Source: Caldilinea sp.
Lineage (GTDB): Bacteria; Chloroflexota; Anaerolineae; Caldilineales; Caldilineaceae
Direction: 5' to 3'
DNA length: 9,379 bases
Assembly (NCBI GenBank): GCA_026389955.1
Contig: JAPLGY010000532.1
Span: forward strand, 1-9,379
Shown: one piece after another, positions 1 to 9,379 of the stretch
Layout of the letters: each line of letters opens with the position of its first letter
Position numbering within the stretch: position 1 is the stretch's first letter
Position numbers and translations under genes: made by a program
Notes under the pieces: model-generated
Seen by the model: the letters and a program-made list of their open reading frames with translations, nothing else
The model's database searches: none
Told to the model about the DNA's origin: nothing

Positions 1-196
1 TGGCTTCCAGCTGGTCGCTGTCCAGCAGAACCCGACGCGTGGTCAGGCTGAAGTACACCCCAACGAGGGCAGCCCCTCCCAGCAGCAGGACCAGAATCCA
101 TGCCACCCAGTCCATCGACACGACAATGCGCTGGAGCGAAGGCGTGCTCCCCAGCTGTTCAAAAAATGTGCGGATTGCTTCAACCATCTGTCCCAT
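1..196 (-). CDS. Unidentified membrane protein, 5' part only (runs off the left edge)
   Basis: The minus-strand frame stays open from here to the window edge, so only about the first 65 residues are seen. They begin MGQMVEAIRTFFEQLG, followed by one clear hydrophobic segment (about residues 30-51, rich in Leu/Val/Gly) and then an Arg-Arg pair and a polar stretch ending DSDQLEA. The Arg pair after the helix suggests that side is cytoplasmic. I do not recognise the family; the protein could be a membrane subunit or a membrane-anchored factor. The start is uncertain. In-frame ATGs lie at 232, 196 and 187. I chose 196 because a weak purine-rich GAAGAG sits about five bases upstream, but none of the three has a strong ribosome-binding site. 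The gene is divergent from the FAS1 lipoprotein, and a candidate promoter lies at 297-325. Its helix-then-charged pattern looks far more protein-like than the overlapping Trp/Cys-rich frame. Confidence 0.5.
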   Translation of the reverse strand, partial: MGQMVEAIRTFFEQLGSTPSLQRIVVSMDWVAWILVLLLGGAALVGVYFSLTTRRVLLDSDQLEA

Positions 197-296
197 ACCA
201 GCTCTTCGATCCCTTGCTTCAGATTGTACCATTCCATGAGAAAATCGTGAGAATGGAAGAACCAATACTGCCACGCCAAATCCACTGCCATTACAA

Positions 297-325
297 TGTA
301 TAGCAATTGAACAGGATATGTTTAA
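297..325 (-). promoter_or_regulatory. Candidate promoter for the left-edge membrane protein gene
   Basis: Read on the minus strand, TTAAAC (320-325) and TATACA (297-302) are separated by 17 bases. TGC precedes the TATACA, which makes an extended -10 like that of the LCP gene promoter in this window. The start point would fall near 290, giving a leader of about 60 to 100 bases depending on the start codon. This is seen by eye only; the -35 match is moderate. Confidence 0.4.
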
Positions 326-339
326 CATTTGTTTACATT
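319..339. repeat. Short tandem repeat TGTTTAACATT / TGTTTACATT in the divergent promoter gap
   Basis: Two adjacent copies, 319-329 and 330-339, differ by one inserted A, and a partial third (TTGTT) follows. They lie in the AT-rich gap between the divergent left-edge gene and the FAS1 gene and overlap the candidate -35 of the former. The phasing of about 10-11 bases, one helical turn, is what a repeated regulator site would show. It may also be ordinary AT-rich promoter DNA. I found no convincing -35/-10 pair for the plus-strand FAS1 gene in this gap (233-401). Confidence 0.35.
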
Positions 340-401
340 CTTGTTCGACCACAACTTTGGCTGTTTCCAACCGTGTTGATATTTCATTCAGGAGATAAAC
401 C

Positions 402-1400
<999 letters not shown>

Positions 1401-1477
1401 ATCTGATGGCTGTGTGTTTCGGTGCTGCTGTCTTGTCTGGCCAGCAGAGCTGAAAAGGAATTCAAGAAAATTTTGTG

Positions 1478-1516
1478 CAGTGAGCGGGCGACCCCATCGC
1501 CCGCTCGCTGTTTTTT
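1478..1516 (+). terminator. Strong intrinsic terminator after the FAS1 gene
   Basis: A 14-pair stem (1478-1491 with 1497-1510; core GAGCGGGCGA / TCGCCCGCTC, one G-T wobble) closes a five-base loop CCCCA. Six T residues (1511-1516) follow at once. This is a textbook Rho-independent terminator on the plus strand. It starts about 78 bases after the FAS1 stop, and its T-tract runs straight into the chrA ribosome-binding site at 1517-1523, so it could also act as an attenuator for chrA. Confidence 0.92.
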
Positions 1517-1528
1517 GAGGAGGAACGT

Positions 1529-2633
1529 GTGCGCGCCAGCAACCGTGATCGGCTGTTCGAACTGGCTGGGTTGTTTACTCGGTTGGGGTTTACTGCGTTT
1601 GGGGGGCCGGCGGCCCATATTGCGATGATGCACGACGAAGTCGTGGTGCGGCGCCGCTGGATCGAGGAGCAGCATTTCCTGGACATGATCGGTGCGGTCA
1701 ACCTGGTGCCGGGCCCCAACTCGACCGAGCTGGCGCTCCACATTGGTCAGGTGCGGGCGGGTTGGCGTGGGTTGTTGGTGGCAGGCTTCTCTTTTATCTT
1801 GCCTGCGGTGCTGATTGTGGGGGTCTGTGCCTGGGCCTATGTAGCGTATGGCAGCACACCACAGGCCGGTGCAATTTTGTATGGGGTCAAGCCGGTCATT
1901 GTTGCGATTGTGGTGCAGGCGTTGTGGCGTCTTGGCCGCAGTGCGCTCAAAACCCCGTTGTTGGCGGCAGCGGCTGCGGGGGTGCTGCTGTTTTATCTGT
2001 TGGGGGTCAATGAACTGCTGTTGTTGTTTGGTGTCGGGGCATTGGCTGCGGCAGGAGGGCGGCTCTGGAGGCGTGCTGTCTGGGCGTTGCCTGGGCTGGG
2101 GGTTGTGGGTTTGGAGGGTGAGCCGACCCTCTCGCAGCTTTTTGGGGTCTTTCTCAAAGCAGGTGCTTTGCTTTACGGCAGCGGGTATGTCTTGTTGGCT
2201 TTTCTGCACAACGACCTGGTCGTACAGCTGGGGTGGCTGACCCACCAGCAACTGTTGGATGCGGTGGCGGTCGGCCAATTTACGCCGGGGCCTGTCTTCA
2301 CCACGGCCACCTTTGTCGGCTACGTGGTGGCAGGGGTACCGGGGGCGTTGGTTGCCACGTTTGGAATCTTTCTGCCCTCGTTTTTTTTGGTAGCTGGGTT
2401 GGGACACATCGTGCCGTGGTTGCGGCGAACTTCCTGGAGTGCTGCGCTGCTGGACGGCGTCAATGCGGCGGCGTTGGGGCTGATGGCAGGGGTAAGCTGG
2501 CAGTTGGGCCAGACGGCGTTGTTGGATTGGCTGACTGTCCTGCTGGCTGTGGGCTCTTGGGTTGTGCTGATGCGTTGGCGCATCAACTCGGCCTGGCTGG
2601 TCGCAGCGGGTGCTGGGGTGGGTCTGTTGCAGG

Positions 2634-2644
<11 letters not shown>
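1529..2644 (+). CDS. chrA: ChrA, chromate ion transporter family (two-domain form)
   Basis: This 371-residue integral membrane protein belongs to the CHR family. Characterised members export chromate, but many chromosomal ones have unknown substrates, so the substrate here is inferred. Both halves of the two-domain family form are visible. The N-terminal half has LGFTAFGGPAAH (19-30), NLVPGPNSTE (58-67) and RAGWRG followed by AGFSFILP (76-92). The C-terminal half has FLKAGALLYGSGY (208-220), QFTPGPVFTTATFVGY (250-265) and GIFLPSF (279-285). Roughly ten hydrophobic segments fill the chain. The start is GTG, supported by GAGGAGG at 1517-1523 five bases upstream and by the family's expected short N-terminus. 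No chrB regulator is nearby. With no room for a promoter between the terminator and the start, transcription probably comes by read-through or from 1401-1477. The 3' end overlaps the convergent permease gene by 11 bases. Confidence 0.93.
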
Positions 2645-3566
<922 letters not shown>

Positions 3567-3567
3567 G

Positions 3568-4515
3568 TCAGGCGTTCCTTTCTTCCAGGCGGGTGACGCG
3601 CAGGGTACCCAGGATCAACAGCCAGTTGATCGCTGCGATCAGCAGGGCCAGTGCGGCCGCGCGGCCAAATTCAAGCTGACGCCATCCCAGCGCATAGAGC
3701 ATATAGCTTAACACTTCGGTGGAACTGCCGGGGCCACCGCCTGTCAGGCTGAAGACCATGCCGACCCCATTCATGCCGCTCAGGGTCAGGCTGAAGAGTG
3801 CCACCACCAATGTCGGCAACATCAGGGGGACGAGGATATGTCGTACCACCTGGCTGCTGTTGGCCCCGTCGATGCGGCTGCTTTCGATGACCTCGGCTGG
3901 CACGGTCTGCATCGCTGCCAGCAGGAGCAAGATGATAAACGGAAGCGCTCTCCAGGTCGAAGCCAGGATCAGATAGATCATGGCCGGTGCGGGGGGGAAG
4001 GGGAAATCCCCCACCCACGCCGCCGCTCTGGAGGCAGTCAGCACCGAGAGCCCTTCAGGTGGAAAGAGTGCTGGATTTTGGAGGATGCCGGCCAGCAGAC
4101 CGTAATCGGGAACCACCAATAGTCGGAACACGATGCCGACGATAATGTCGGCGATGACCCATGGGATGAAGAGCAGCGTGACATACAGGCCGGAAAACTT
4201 CAGCTTGCGGTTGAGCAAAAGTGCAATGAAAAAGCCTAGCAGCAGTGTGAGGCCGGTGTAGCCGACCAGAAAGAGTGTCGTGTGGCCGACACTTTCCCCG
4301 AAAAGCCCCATCTGGAAGAGCCGGTCGAAATTGCGGGTACCCACCCACTCCCATCCGGCCGGTTGACGATCGTGCAGACTCAGCCAGACTGTGTAGAGCG
4401 CAGGGTAGACTTGAATGGCCAGCAGGACGGCCACTGTGGGAAAAATCAACCAGAAGGGCAGCATGCTGCGGAACAATTGGTGTGCACGTCTGCGTCTGGC
4501 TGTGCTTTGTGTCAT
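3568..4515 (-). CDS. ABC sugar-type importer permease, MalF-like (first membrane subunit)
   Basis: This 315-residue protein is the other membrane subunit of the importer. A basic N-terminus (RRRR) precedes TM1 (about 17-37). Further hydrophobic segments lie near 77-100, 109-133, 178-201, 231-250 and 285-306. The ATPase-docking EAA loop is present in a degenerate form, E211-S-S with Gly 217, ending near Pro 230; the two alanines are replaced by serines. The family motif TGGGPGSST (258-266) follows. The ATG at 4515 has purine-rich GGGGA and GAGG runs just upstream. The gene follows the binding-protein gene after a 101-base gap that contains a stable hairpin, and its stop lies one base before the next permease start. 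Substrate is not evident. Confidence 0.93.
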   Translation of the reverse strand: MTQSTARRRRAHQLFRSMLPFWLIFPTVAVLLAIQVYPALYTVWLSLHDRQPAGWEWVGTRNFDRLFQMGLFGESVGHTTLFLVGYTGLTLLLGFFIALLLNRKLKFSGLYVTLLFIPWVIADIIVGIVFRLLVVPDYGLLAGILQNPALFPPEGLSVLTASRAAAWVGDFPFPPAPAMIYLILASTWRALPFIILLLLAAMQTVPAEVIESSRIDGANSSQVVRHILVPLMLPTLVVALFSLTLSGMNGVGMVFSLTGGGPGSSTEVLSYMLYALGWRQLEFGRAAALALLIAAINWLLILGTLRVTRLEERNA

Positions 4516-4574
4516 TGCCTCTGTCCCCTGGGTGTTTGGAAAGCAATTGGTGCCGACATGGGGTTCTTCTCACG

Positions 4575-4608
4575 GGGGCGCAGGTCAGTTGGTGGCTGCC
4601 TGCGCCCC
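4575..4608 (-). promoter_or_regulatory. Intercistronic hairpin between binding-protein and permease genes
   Basis: A perfect 10-pair GC-rich stem, GGGGCGCAGG (4599-4608, read on the minus strand) with CCTGCGCCCC (4575-4584), encloses a 14-base loop. On the minus strand no T-tract follows, so it is not a normal intrinsic terminator. By analogy with malE-malF intergenic hairpins, it may protect the upstream binding-protein mRNA from 3' exonucleases and so raise the ratio of binding protein to permease. That role is inferred. Confidence 0.6.
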
Positions 4609-4616
4609 TTTCGACC

Positions 4617-5987
4617 TCAGTTGGCCGCGTTGTATTCGTCTTGGACTGTCTGCAGCTCTGCTGCAATGTCGGCGCTGGGATCTTCTTTGATCAGCTTATA
4701 GACCACGTTCATGATCAGCTTCTGGGCTTCCAGCGGGCGCTCCAGCGACCCGGACCAGGGGCTGCAGGCGCTGGCACTGATGGCTGCGCTGGCTTGCTGG
4801 TAGAAGGGTGTCTGGAACTGTTCAGACTGGCGGGTCGACTGCAGGGCTGGGAAACCAGCCCCTGGGCGCAGAACCCAGTCTGCGTTCTGCTCGGGGGTCA
4901 GGATCCAGTTGATGTAGTCGTAGGCGGCTTCGGGGTTTTGGGCGCCGACCGGGATTGCAAAGCCTGTGACCGAAATTTCACAGCCGGGCTTTTGTCCTTC
5001 GGCGGCCAGGAACGGGGACAGCACGACATCGCCTGCTGCGATGGCGTCGAGCATGTCTTCCTCGTTGCCTTTGCTGTACTGTGTGCCATCTGGAGCGGTC
5101 AGGGGATTGATATAGCGATAGCCGAAGAGTCCGGTGGGGAAGGAGCCCGCCGAGGCATCTTTGAACGCTTCTTCTTCCTGGAAATTGCCGGCAAAGGCGA
5201 TTTCGGGGGCATAGCCTGACTGGACAACGGTGCGCAAAAACTCGATTGCGGCGATATTGGCGGGGGTGTTGAGGGTCATTGCGCCTGCGCCGTCGTCGAA
5301 CTTGCCGCCGAACGAAGAGACGGTGGTCCAGACAGCCCGGGTGGTGCCGGTGCCGTCAAATGCGGTGGAGCCCAAAAAGGTCATGGCGTACAGCCCTTCT
5401 GCCTTGAGCCGTTCGGCCTCGACCATAAACGCCTCCGGCGTTTTCGGGTACCTGTTGGGGAAGCGGTCGGCCCAGACATAGACCAGGTGGGGGCGTTCGG
5501 CGATGGGGATACAGTAGAGGCCCCCGTCGGGTCCGGTGCATGCGGCGAGTGCGCTCGGGTCCATCTCGCTGTACCATGGCTGGGTTTCGGCCCAGGGGCG
5601 CAGATCTTGCATGACGCCGTTGCGGTAGAAGACGCCGACGTCGCCGCCGCCGGTGCCCATTTCGTAGAGATCGGGCACATCGCCGCCGGACTGCACCGCA
5701 GCGATGATTTCGGCGGACATTCGGTCCCACGCTTTGGGTTGGTTGACCCAGTTCCATTTGCCGGCGAACGCTTCGTTGAACAGTGGAATGGTGTCGCGCA
5801 GGTATTGGTTGCCGACTCGTTCGTCGCTGGCTGGGTCTTCATTTTTTTCGTCGTACTGGTACCAGGTGACGAAATCCTGGGCTGTTGGGGCGGCCGCTTC
5901 GCCCTCTGCGGCTGGGGCGGCTGTTGCACAGGCAGCAAGCAGCAGGCTGAGCACGCTCAGAAACCATAGAGTCCATGTACGTTGCAT
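4617..5987 (-). CDS. Extracellular solute-binding lipoprotein of the ABC importer
   Basis: This 456-residue protein should capture the solute outside the membrane and deliver it to the two permeases. It has a signal peptide (1-19) with lipobox LAA-C20 and an Ala/Glu/Pro tether (21-36). A family 1 type binding fold follows: QDFVTWYQYDEK after the tether, SAEIIAAVQSGGDVPDLYEMG (91-111), a region resembling the usual cleft (GLYCIPIAERPHLVYVWADRF, 156-176), and AYDYINWILTPEQNADW (355-371) near the C-terminus. Mature cysteines are at 20, 150, 159, 336 and 408, so disulfides are possible. Length fits the family. The same frame is open up to an ATG at 6104, but that would put 39 unlikely, Arg/His-rich residues before the signal peptide. 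AAAGGAG lies 11-17 bases before the ATG at 5987, so I use that start. It is first in the operon. The sequence does not show which sugar or other solute is bound. Confidence 0.93.
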   Translation of the reverse strand: MQRTWTLWFLSVLSLLLAACATAAPAAEGEAAAPTAQDFVTWYQYDEKNEDPASDERVGNQYLRDTIPLFNEAFAGKWNWVNQPKAWDRMSAEIIAAVQSGGDVPDLYEMGTGGGDVGVFYRNGVMQDLRPWAETQPWYSEMDPSALAACTGPDGGLYCIPIAERPHLVYVWADRFPNRYPKTPEAFMVEAERLKAEGLYAMTFLGSTAFDGTGTTRAVWTTVSSFGGKFDDGAGAMTLNTPANIAAIEFLRTVVQSGYAPEIAFAGNFQEEEAFKDASAGSFPTGLFGYRYINPLTAPDGTQYSKGNEEDMLDAIAAGDVVLSPFLAAEGQKPGCEISVTGFAIPVGAQNPEAAYDYINWILTPEQNADWVLRPGAGFPALQSTRQSEQFQTPFYQQASAAISASACSPWSGSLERPLEAQKLIMNVVYKLIKEDPSADIAAELQTVQDEYNAAN

Positions 5988-6065
5988 ACGCGAGAGTCTC
6001 CTTTCAAACAAACTGGCGTGAGGATGATGTCGACGCTGGCGGTGGTGCCGCCGAGCAAAGACGGG

Positions 6066-6081
6066 GGGACTGCAATGTCCC
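6066..6081 (-). promoter_or_regulatory. Small hairpin in the ABC operon leader
   Basis: GGGAC (6077-6081, read on the minus strand) pairs with GTCCC (6066-6070) around a six-base loop ATTGCA. A second small stem, GGCGG with CCGCC around a five-base loop, lies nearer the gene at about 6039-6053. Both fall in the leader of about 130 bases predicted from the promoter at 6127-6155. They may be chance structures; no known riboswitch is recognised. Confidence 0.3.
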
Positions 6082-6106
6082 TGAGAAATGAGGAGTTGCA
6101 TCAAAT

Positions 6107-6119
6107 GAACGGAATGTTC
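6107..6119. promoter_or_regulatory. Operator-like dyad GAAC-N5-GTTC at the ABC operon start point
   Basis: GAAC and GTTC are exact inverted repeats five bases apart. The predicted transcription start, about 6120, falls at the edge of this dyad. A repressor bound here would block the promoter, as LacI-type regulators of sugar importers commonly do. No regulator gene is in the window, so the role is inferred. Confidence 0.4.
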
Positions 6120-6126
6120 GGCCTAC

Positions 6127-6155
6127 AGTATACAGAAGAACTGACAGGCGTGCAA
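6127..6155 (-). promoter_or_regulatory. Promoter of the ABC importer operon
   Basis: Read on the minus strand, TTGCAC (6150-6155) and TATACT (6127-6132) are separated by exactly 17 bases, close to the housekeeping consensus. It lies between the LCP stop (6173) and the binding-protein start (5987). The -35 sits in the loop of an inverted repeat, and a second dyad lies at the start point, so regulated transcription is likely. Confidence 0.75.
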
Positions 6156-6165
6156 ACGTCCTGTC
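6143..6165. promoter_or_regulatory. Inverted repeat GACAGG-N11-CCTGTC centred on the -35 box
   Basis: Six-base arms (6143-6148 and 6160-6165) are perfect inverted repeats with an 11-base spacer that contains the -35 hexamer of the ABC operon. It may be an operator. Because it begins eight bases after the LCP stop codon and is followed on the minus strand by AGTTCTTCT, it could instead be a weak terminator for the LCP transcript. Confidence 0.45.
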
Positions 6166-6172
6166 CAGAAGG

Positions 6173-7618
<1,446 letters not shown>

Positions 7619-7624
7619 ACGGAG

Positions 7625-7653
7625 AGTATAGCAGACCTGATGGGGTCCGCCAA
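7625..7653 (-). promoter_or_regulatory. Promoter of the LCP gene (extended -10, leaderless start)
   Basis: Read on the minus strand, TTGGCG (7648-7653) and TATACT (7625-7630) are 17 bases apart, and TG one base before the -10 makes it an extended -10. Six bases separate the -10 from the A of the ATG at 7618, so the expected start point is the start codon itself. The promoter fills the short gap after the propeller gene stop (7679). Confidence 0.7.
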
Positions 7654-7678
7654 CTTGACTCCGGCTGTTTCGGTGATT

Positions 7679-9379
7679 TTAGCGCGGCAGGCTTTCTTGG
7701 TAGAGCGCGCTGGCGGTGAGGAGGAACTGGGTATTGTGGGTGCGGTCGATAAACAGGCTCTGCACGTTTTGCAAAGGGGTGCCTTCCGCAGCCTGAAATT
7801 GCTCCAGATAGGAGCCGTCTTGTTTGTTGAAGACCAGAATCCGTTCGGAGGGGCGGTCGACCAGATAGATCGCGCCGTCGCCTTCCTGGTCGACCCAAAG
7901 ATCGGTGGCCTGGGCGGGCAGGGAGATGCTGTTGCCCAGCCCGAAGGGCAGCTGTTCGCCGGTGCGATAGCGGACCACCTTGCTGTCGTTGTACAGCAGC
8001 CAAATATCGCCGTCGATGCGCATTCGGGTCAGCCCGTCCAGGTTGACCTGGGTGGTGGGCTGGAACCAGGGGGTTGGCTGGTCGTAGCGGCCGATCTCGA
8101 AGCGAAAGATCTGGTTGGCTTCTTCGTCGGCCACATAGAGCCGTCCCAGGAAAGCTTCGATCTGGGTGGCTTTGCCCCAGCGAACGTTGTCGCCGAAGAG
8201 GAGTGCTGAGGCGCCGTCGACCTGTTGGTTGTAGCGAAAGATCTGATTGGTGTCGTCCAGAACGAGCAGGCTGGACTTGTCGTCGTAGCCGGGTGTAGGG
8301 GGTTGCCAGGCGAGGTCGATCAGCGCGCCGACGGTGATGCCGTCGACATTTTCTCCTTTGCGCAGGACCACCTGTCCTTGCATATTTTCCAGGCTCTCGT
8401 TGTCGGGGGCCAGCCGGTATGCGACGACCTCGCTGCGACCTGTGTCGAGCAGAAAGAGATCCTGGCCCACCACCATCAGCTGGGCAGGTACCTGGTCGGG
8501 CTCAAAGGTGAGCAGCGGCAGTGTCAACCCGTAGAGGGCTGTGATGCGTTCGACCTCTTGGCGGTCGCGTTCGATGAGGCTGACCAGATCTTGGCTCTGT
8601 TGGGTGCGGCCGGTGATCTCTTCAGCGCGCAAGAGAAAGGTGCTGGCTTCGGTCAGCATGGAGCGGGCTGCCGTCAGATCCCCTTGGTCGAGGTTCTGGC
8701 TGGCTGTCGCATAGCGAGCTTCGGCCATGCTCAAGAGGACATCTGCTTCTGCCCATCTTTCGGCTCCCTGGCGCCAGGAGAGTGCAGCCACGACGGTAGG
8801 GATCAGCAGGAGCAGAATGACAGCAGTGGCGATCACGATGCGGGCTCTGCTGCCGGTAGCTGGCGGAGGTGGCAGAAAGGGTGCTGCTGCTGGCTGTACG
8901 TTGGGAGGGGAGAGCGGGGTGCGTGACGGGGCTGGTCTGCTGCTCTCCAGCCCAGAAGCGGGGGCTGCAAGGGGCTCTCCCCGGTGGTCAGGCAGCATGC
9001 TGGCCAGCAGATCGCGTGCCCGGCGGATTCCTATCTGCGTGGTGGCCGCCAGCTGTTTTGCCCTGTTTTGCCATGCATGCTGCTGGGGGATGAACGGAGG
9101 CCGGTCTGTCCGTGCGGCGTTGAGTTTGGGAGGACGGTCTGTTTCTGTGGCTGTGTGGGCAGCCGGCCGGGTTGTCTGTGCAGAGTTCGCCGGCGCGACG
9201 GAAATTTTGGAGGCTGCTGGGGAGTCCTTGGGCCGGCCAGTGGAGGGGGCGCTGGCAACGGGCGCTTTGCCCGACGACGCAGGGCTGGTTGACGTGGGTG
9301 GAGTAGGGGGACTCTCGGGCGCAGGAGTTTCTGGGTCAACGATCAAGGCGTCGCCGGGCACATCGCTGCGTCCGGCCTG
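7679..9379 (-). CDS. Membrane-anchored beta-propeller protein with proline-rich cytoplasmic region (5' end outside window)
   Basis: At least 567 codons stay open to the right edge. The first GTG in view (9361, counted here as residue 1) has no ribosome-binding site, so the real start is probably outside. In order: a Pro/Ala/Ser/Thr-rich disordered stretch (about 1-170), with a short helical, basic patch (97-123); one TM helix (about 174-195) with Arg at 172 and 174, which predicts that the proline-rich side is cytoplasmic; an alpha-helical, TPR-like or coiled-coil stalk (199-275, with SMAEARYATASQNLDQGDL); and an extracytoplasmic beta-propeller of NHL/SMP-30 type (about 295-555). The propeller repeats strand units such as QDLFLLDTGRSEVVAYRL, SLLVLDDTNQIFRYN, GRLYVADEEANQIFRFE, AIYLVDRPSERILVFN. 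Similar stalk-plus-propeller layouts in Chloroflexota can, as I recall, be fused to a PP2C-like phosphatase; whether that holds here cannot be seen. It lies 60 bases upstream of the LCP gene. Confidence 0.75.
   Translation of the reverse strand, partial: QAGRSDVPGDALIVDPETPAPESPPTPPTSTSPASSGKAPVASAPSTGRPKDSPAASKISVAPANSAQTTRPAAHTATETDRPPKLNAARTDRPPFIPQQHAWQNRAKQLAATTQIGIRRARDLLASMLPDHRGEPLAAPASGLESSRPAPSRTPLSPPNVQPAAAPFLPPPPATGSRARIVIATAVILLLLIPTVVAALSWRQGAERWAEADVLLSMAEARYATASQNLDQGDLTAARSMLTEASTFLLRAEEITGRTQQSQDLVSLIERDRQEVERITALYGLTLPLLTFEPDQVPAQLMVVGQDLFLLDTGRSEVVAYRLAPDNESLENMQGQVVLRKGENVDGITVGALIDLAWQPPTPGYDDKSSLLVLDDTNQIFRYNQQVDGASALLFGDNVRWGKATQIEAFLGRLYVADEEANQIFRFEIGRYDQPTPWFQPTTQVNLDGLTRMRIDGDIWLLYNDSKVVRYRTGEQLPFGLGNSISLPAQATDLWVDQEGDGAIYLVDRPSERILVFNKQDGSYLEQFQAAEGTPLQNVQSLFIDRTHNTQFLLTASALYQESLPR

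Noticed and set aside
43..306. Minus-strand frame of 87 codons at the left edge
   Set aside because: Its product is Trp/Cys-rich with no clear pattern. A different minus-strand frame over the same bases gives a normal membrane helix and stays open to the edge.
361..395. TTGGCT-17-TATTTC as a promoter for the FAS1 gene
   Set aside because: The implied start point would fall at the ribosome-binding site, and the -10 match is poor. No better candidate was found.
2568..2585. Hairpin TGATGCG-TTGG-CGCATCA inside the 3' part of chrA
   Set aside because: It is a perfect seven-pair stem, but no T-tract follows on either strand and it codes for part of the last helix of ChrA. It is not a terminator on present evidence.
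4617..6104. Start of the binding protein at 6104
   Set aside because: It would add 39 Arg/His-rich residues before a clear lipoprotein signal peptide. The ATG at 5987 has its own AAAGGAG and fits the family.

Overview
This window of about 9.4 kb looks like chromosomal DNA of a moderately GC-rich bacterium. A member of the Chloroflexota (Anaerolineae/Caldilineae type) is my best guess. That guess is an inference from gene content: an FAS1 lipoprotein, an LCP cell-envelope enzyme, a sugar-type ABC importer without its own ATPase, and a large proline-rich, membrane-anchored propeller protein. There is no marker gene, so the taxon is not proven. I see no RNA gene, mobile element, CRISPR array or phage gene.

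Layout, left to right. The 5' part of an unidentified membrane protein runs off the left edge on the minus strand. A divergent, AT-rich gap follows, with a plausible promoter for that gene. On the plus strand come a secreted lipoprotein made of two almost identical fasciclin (FAS1) domains, a strong intrinsic terminator, and chrA, a full-length chromate-transporter family gene whose ribosome-binding site touches the terminator's T-tract. ChrA ends tail-to-tail, with an 11-base overlap, against a minus-strand ABC importer operon. Read in transcription order, that operon is solute-binding lipoprotein, hairpin, MalF-like permease, MalG-like permease. Its promoter is well formed (TTGCAC-17-TATACT). 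It carries two dyad symmetries, one centred on the -35 and one at the start point, and a leader of about 130 bases. Further right, still on the minus strand, are an LCP (LytR-CpsA-Psr) protein with a LytR_C tail and a TM-anchored six-/seven-blade-type propeller protein that runs off the right edge. The LCP gene has an extended -10 promoter placed so that transcription should begin at its ATG.

How the genes may work together. The binding protein should capture a solute outside the membrane and pass it to the two permeases, and an ATPase encoded elsewhere would drive uptake. The LCP protein probably attaches a glycopolymer to the cell wall, and the propeller protein upstream on the same strand is probably displayed on the outer face of the membrane. 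The FAS1 lipoprotein is a surface adhesion or matrix protein. All the recognisable products therefore act at the cell envelope, but there is no evidence of one shared pathway. The most interesting details are regulatory: the double dyad at the ABC promoter, the leaderless LCP start, the terminator abutting the chrA ribosome-binding site, and the intercistronic hairpin.
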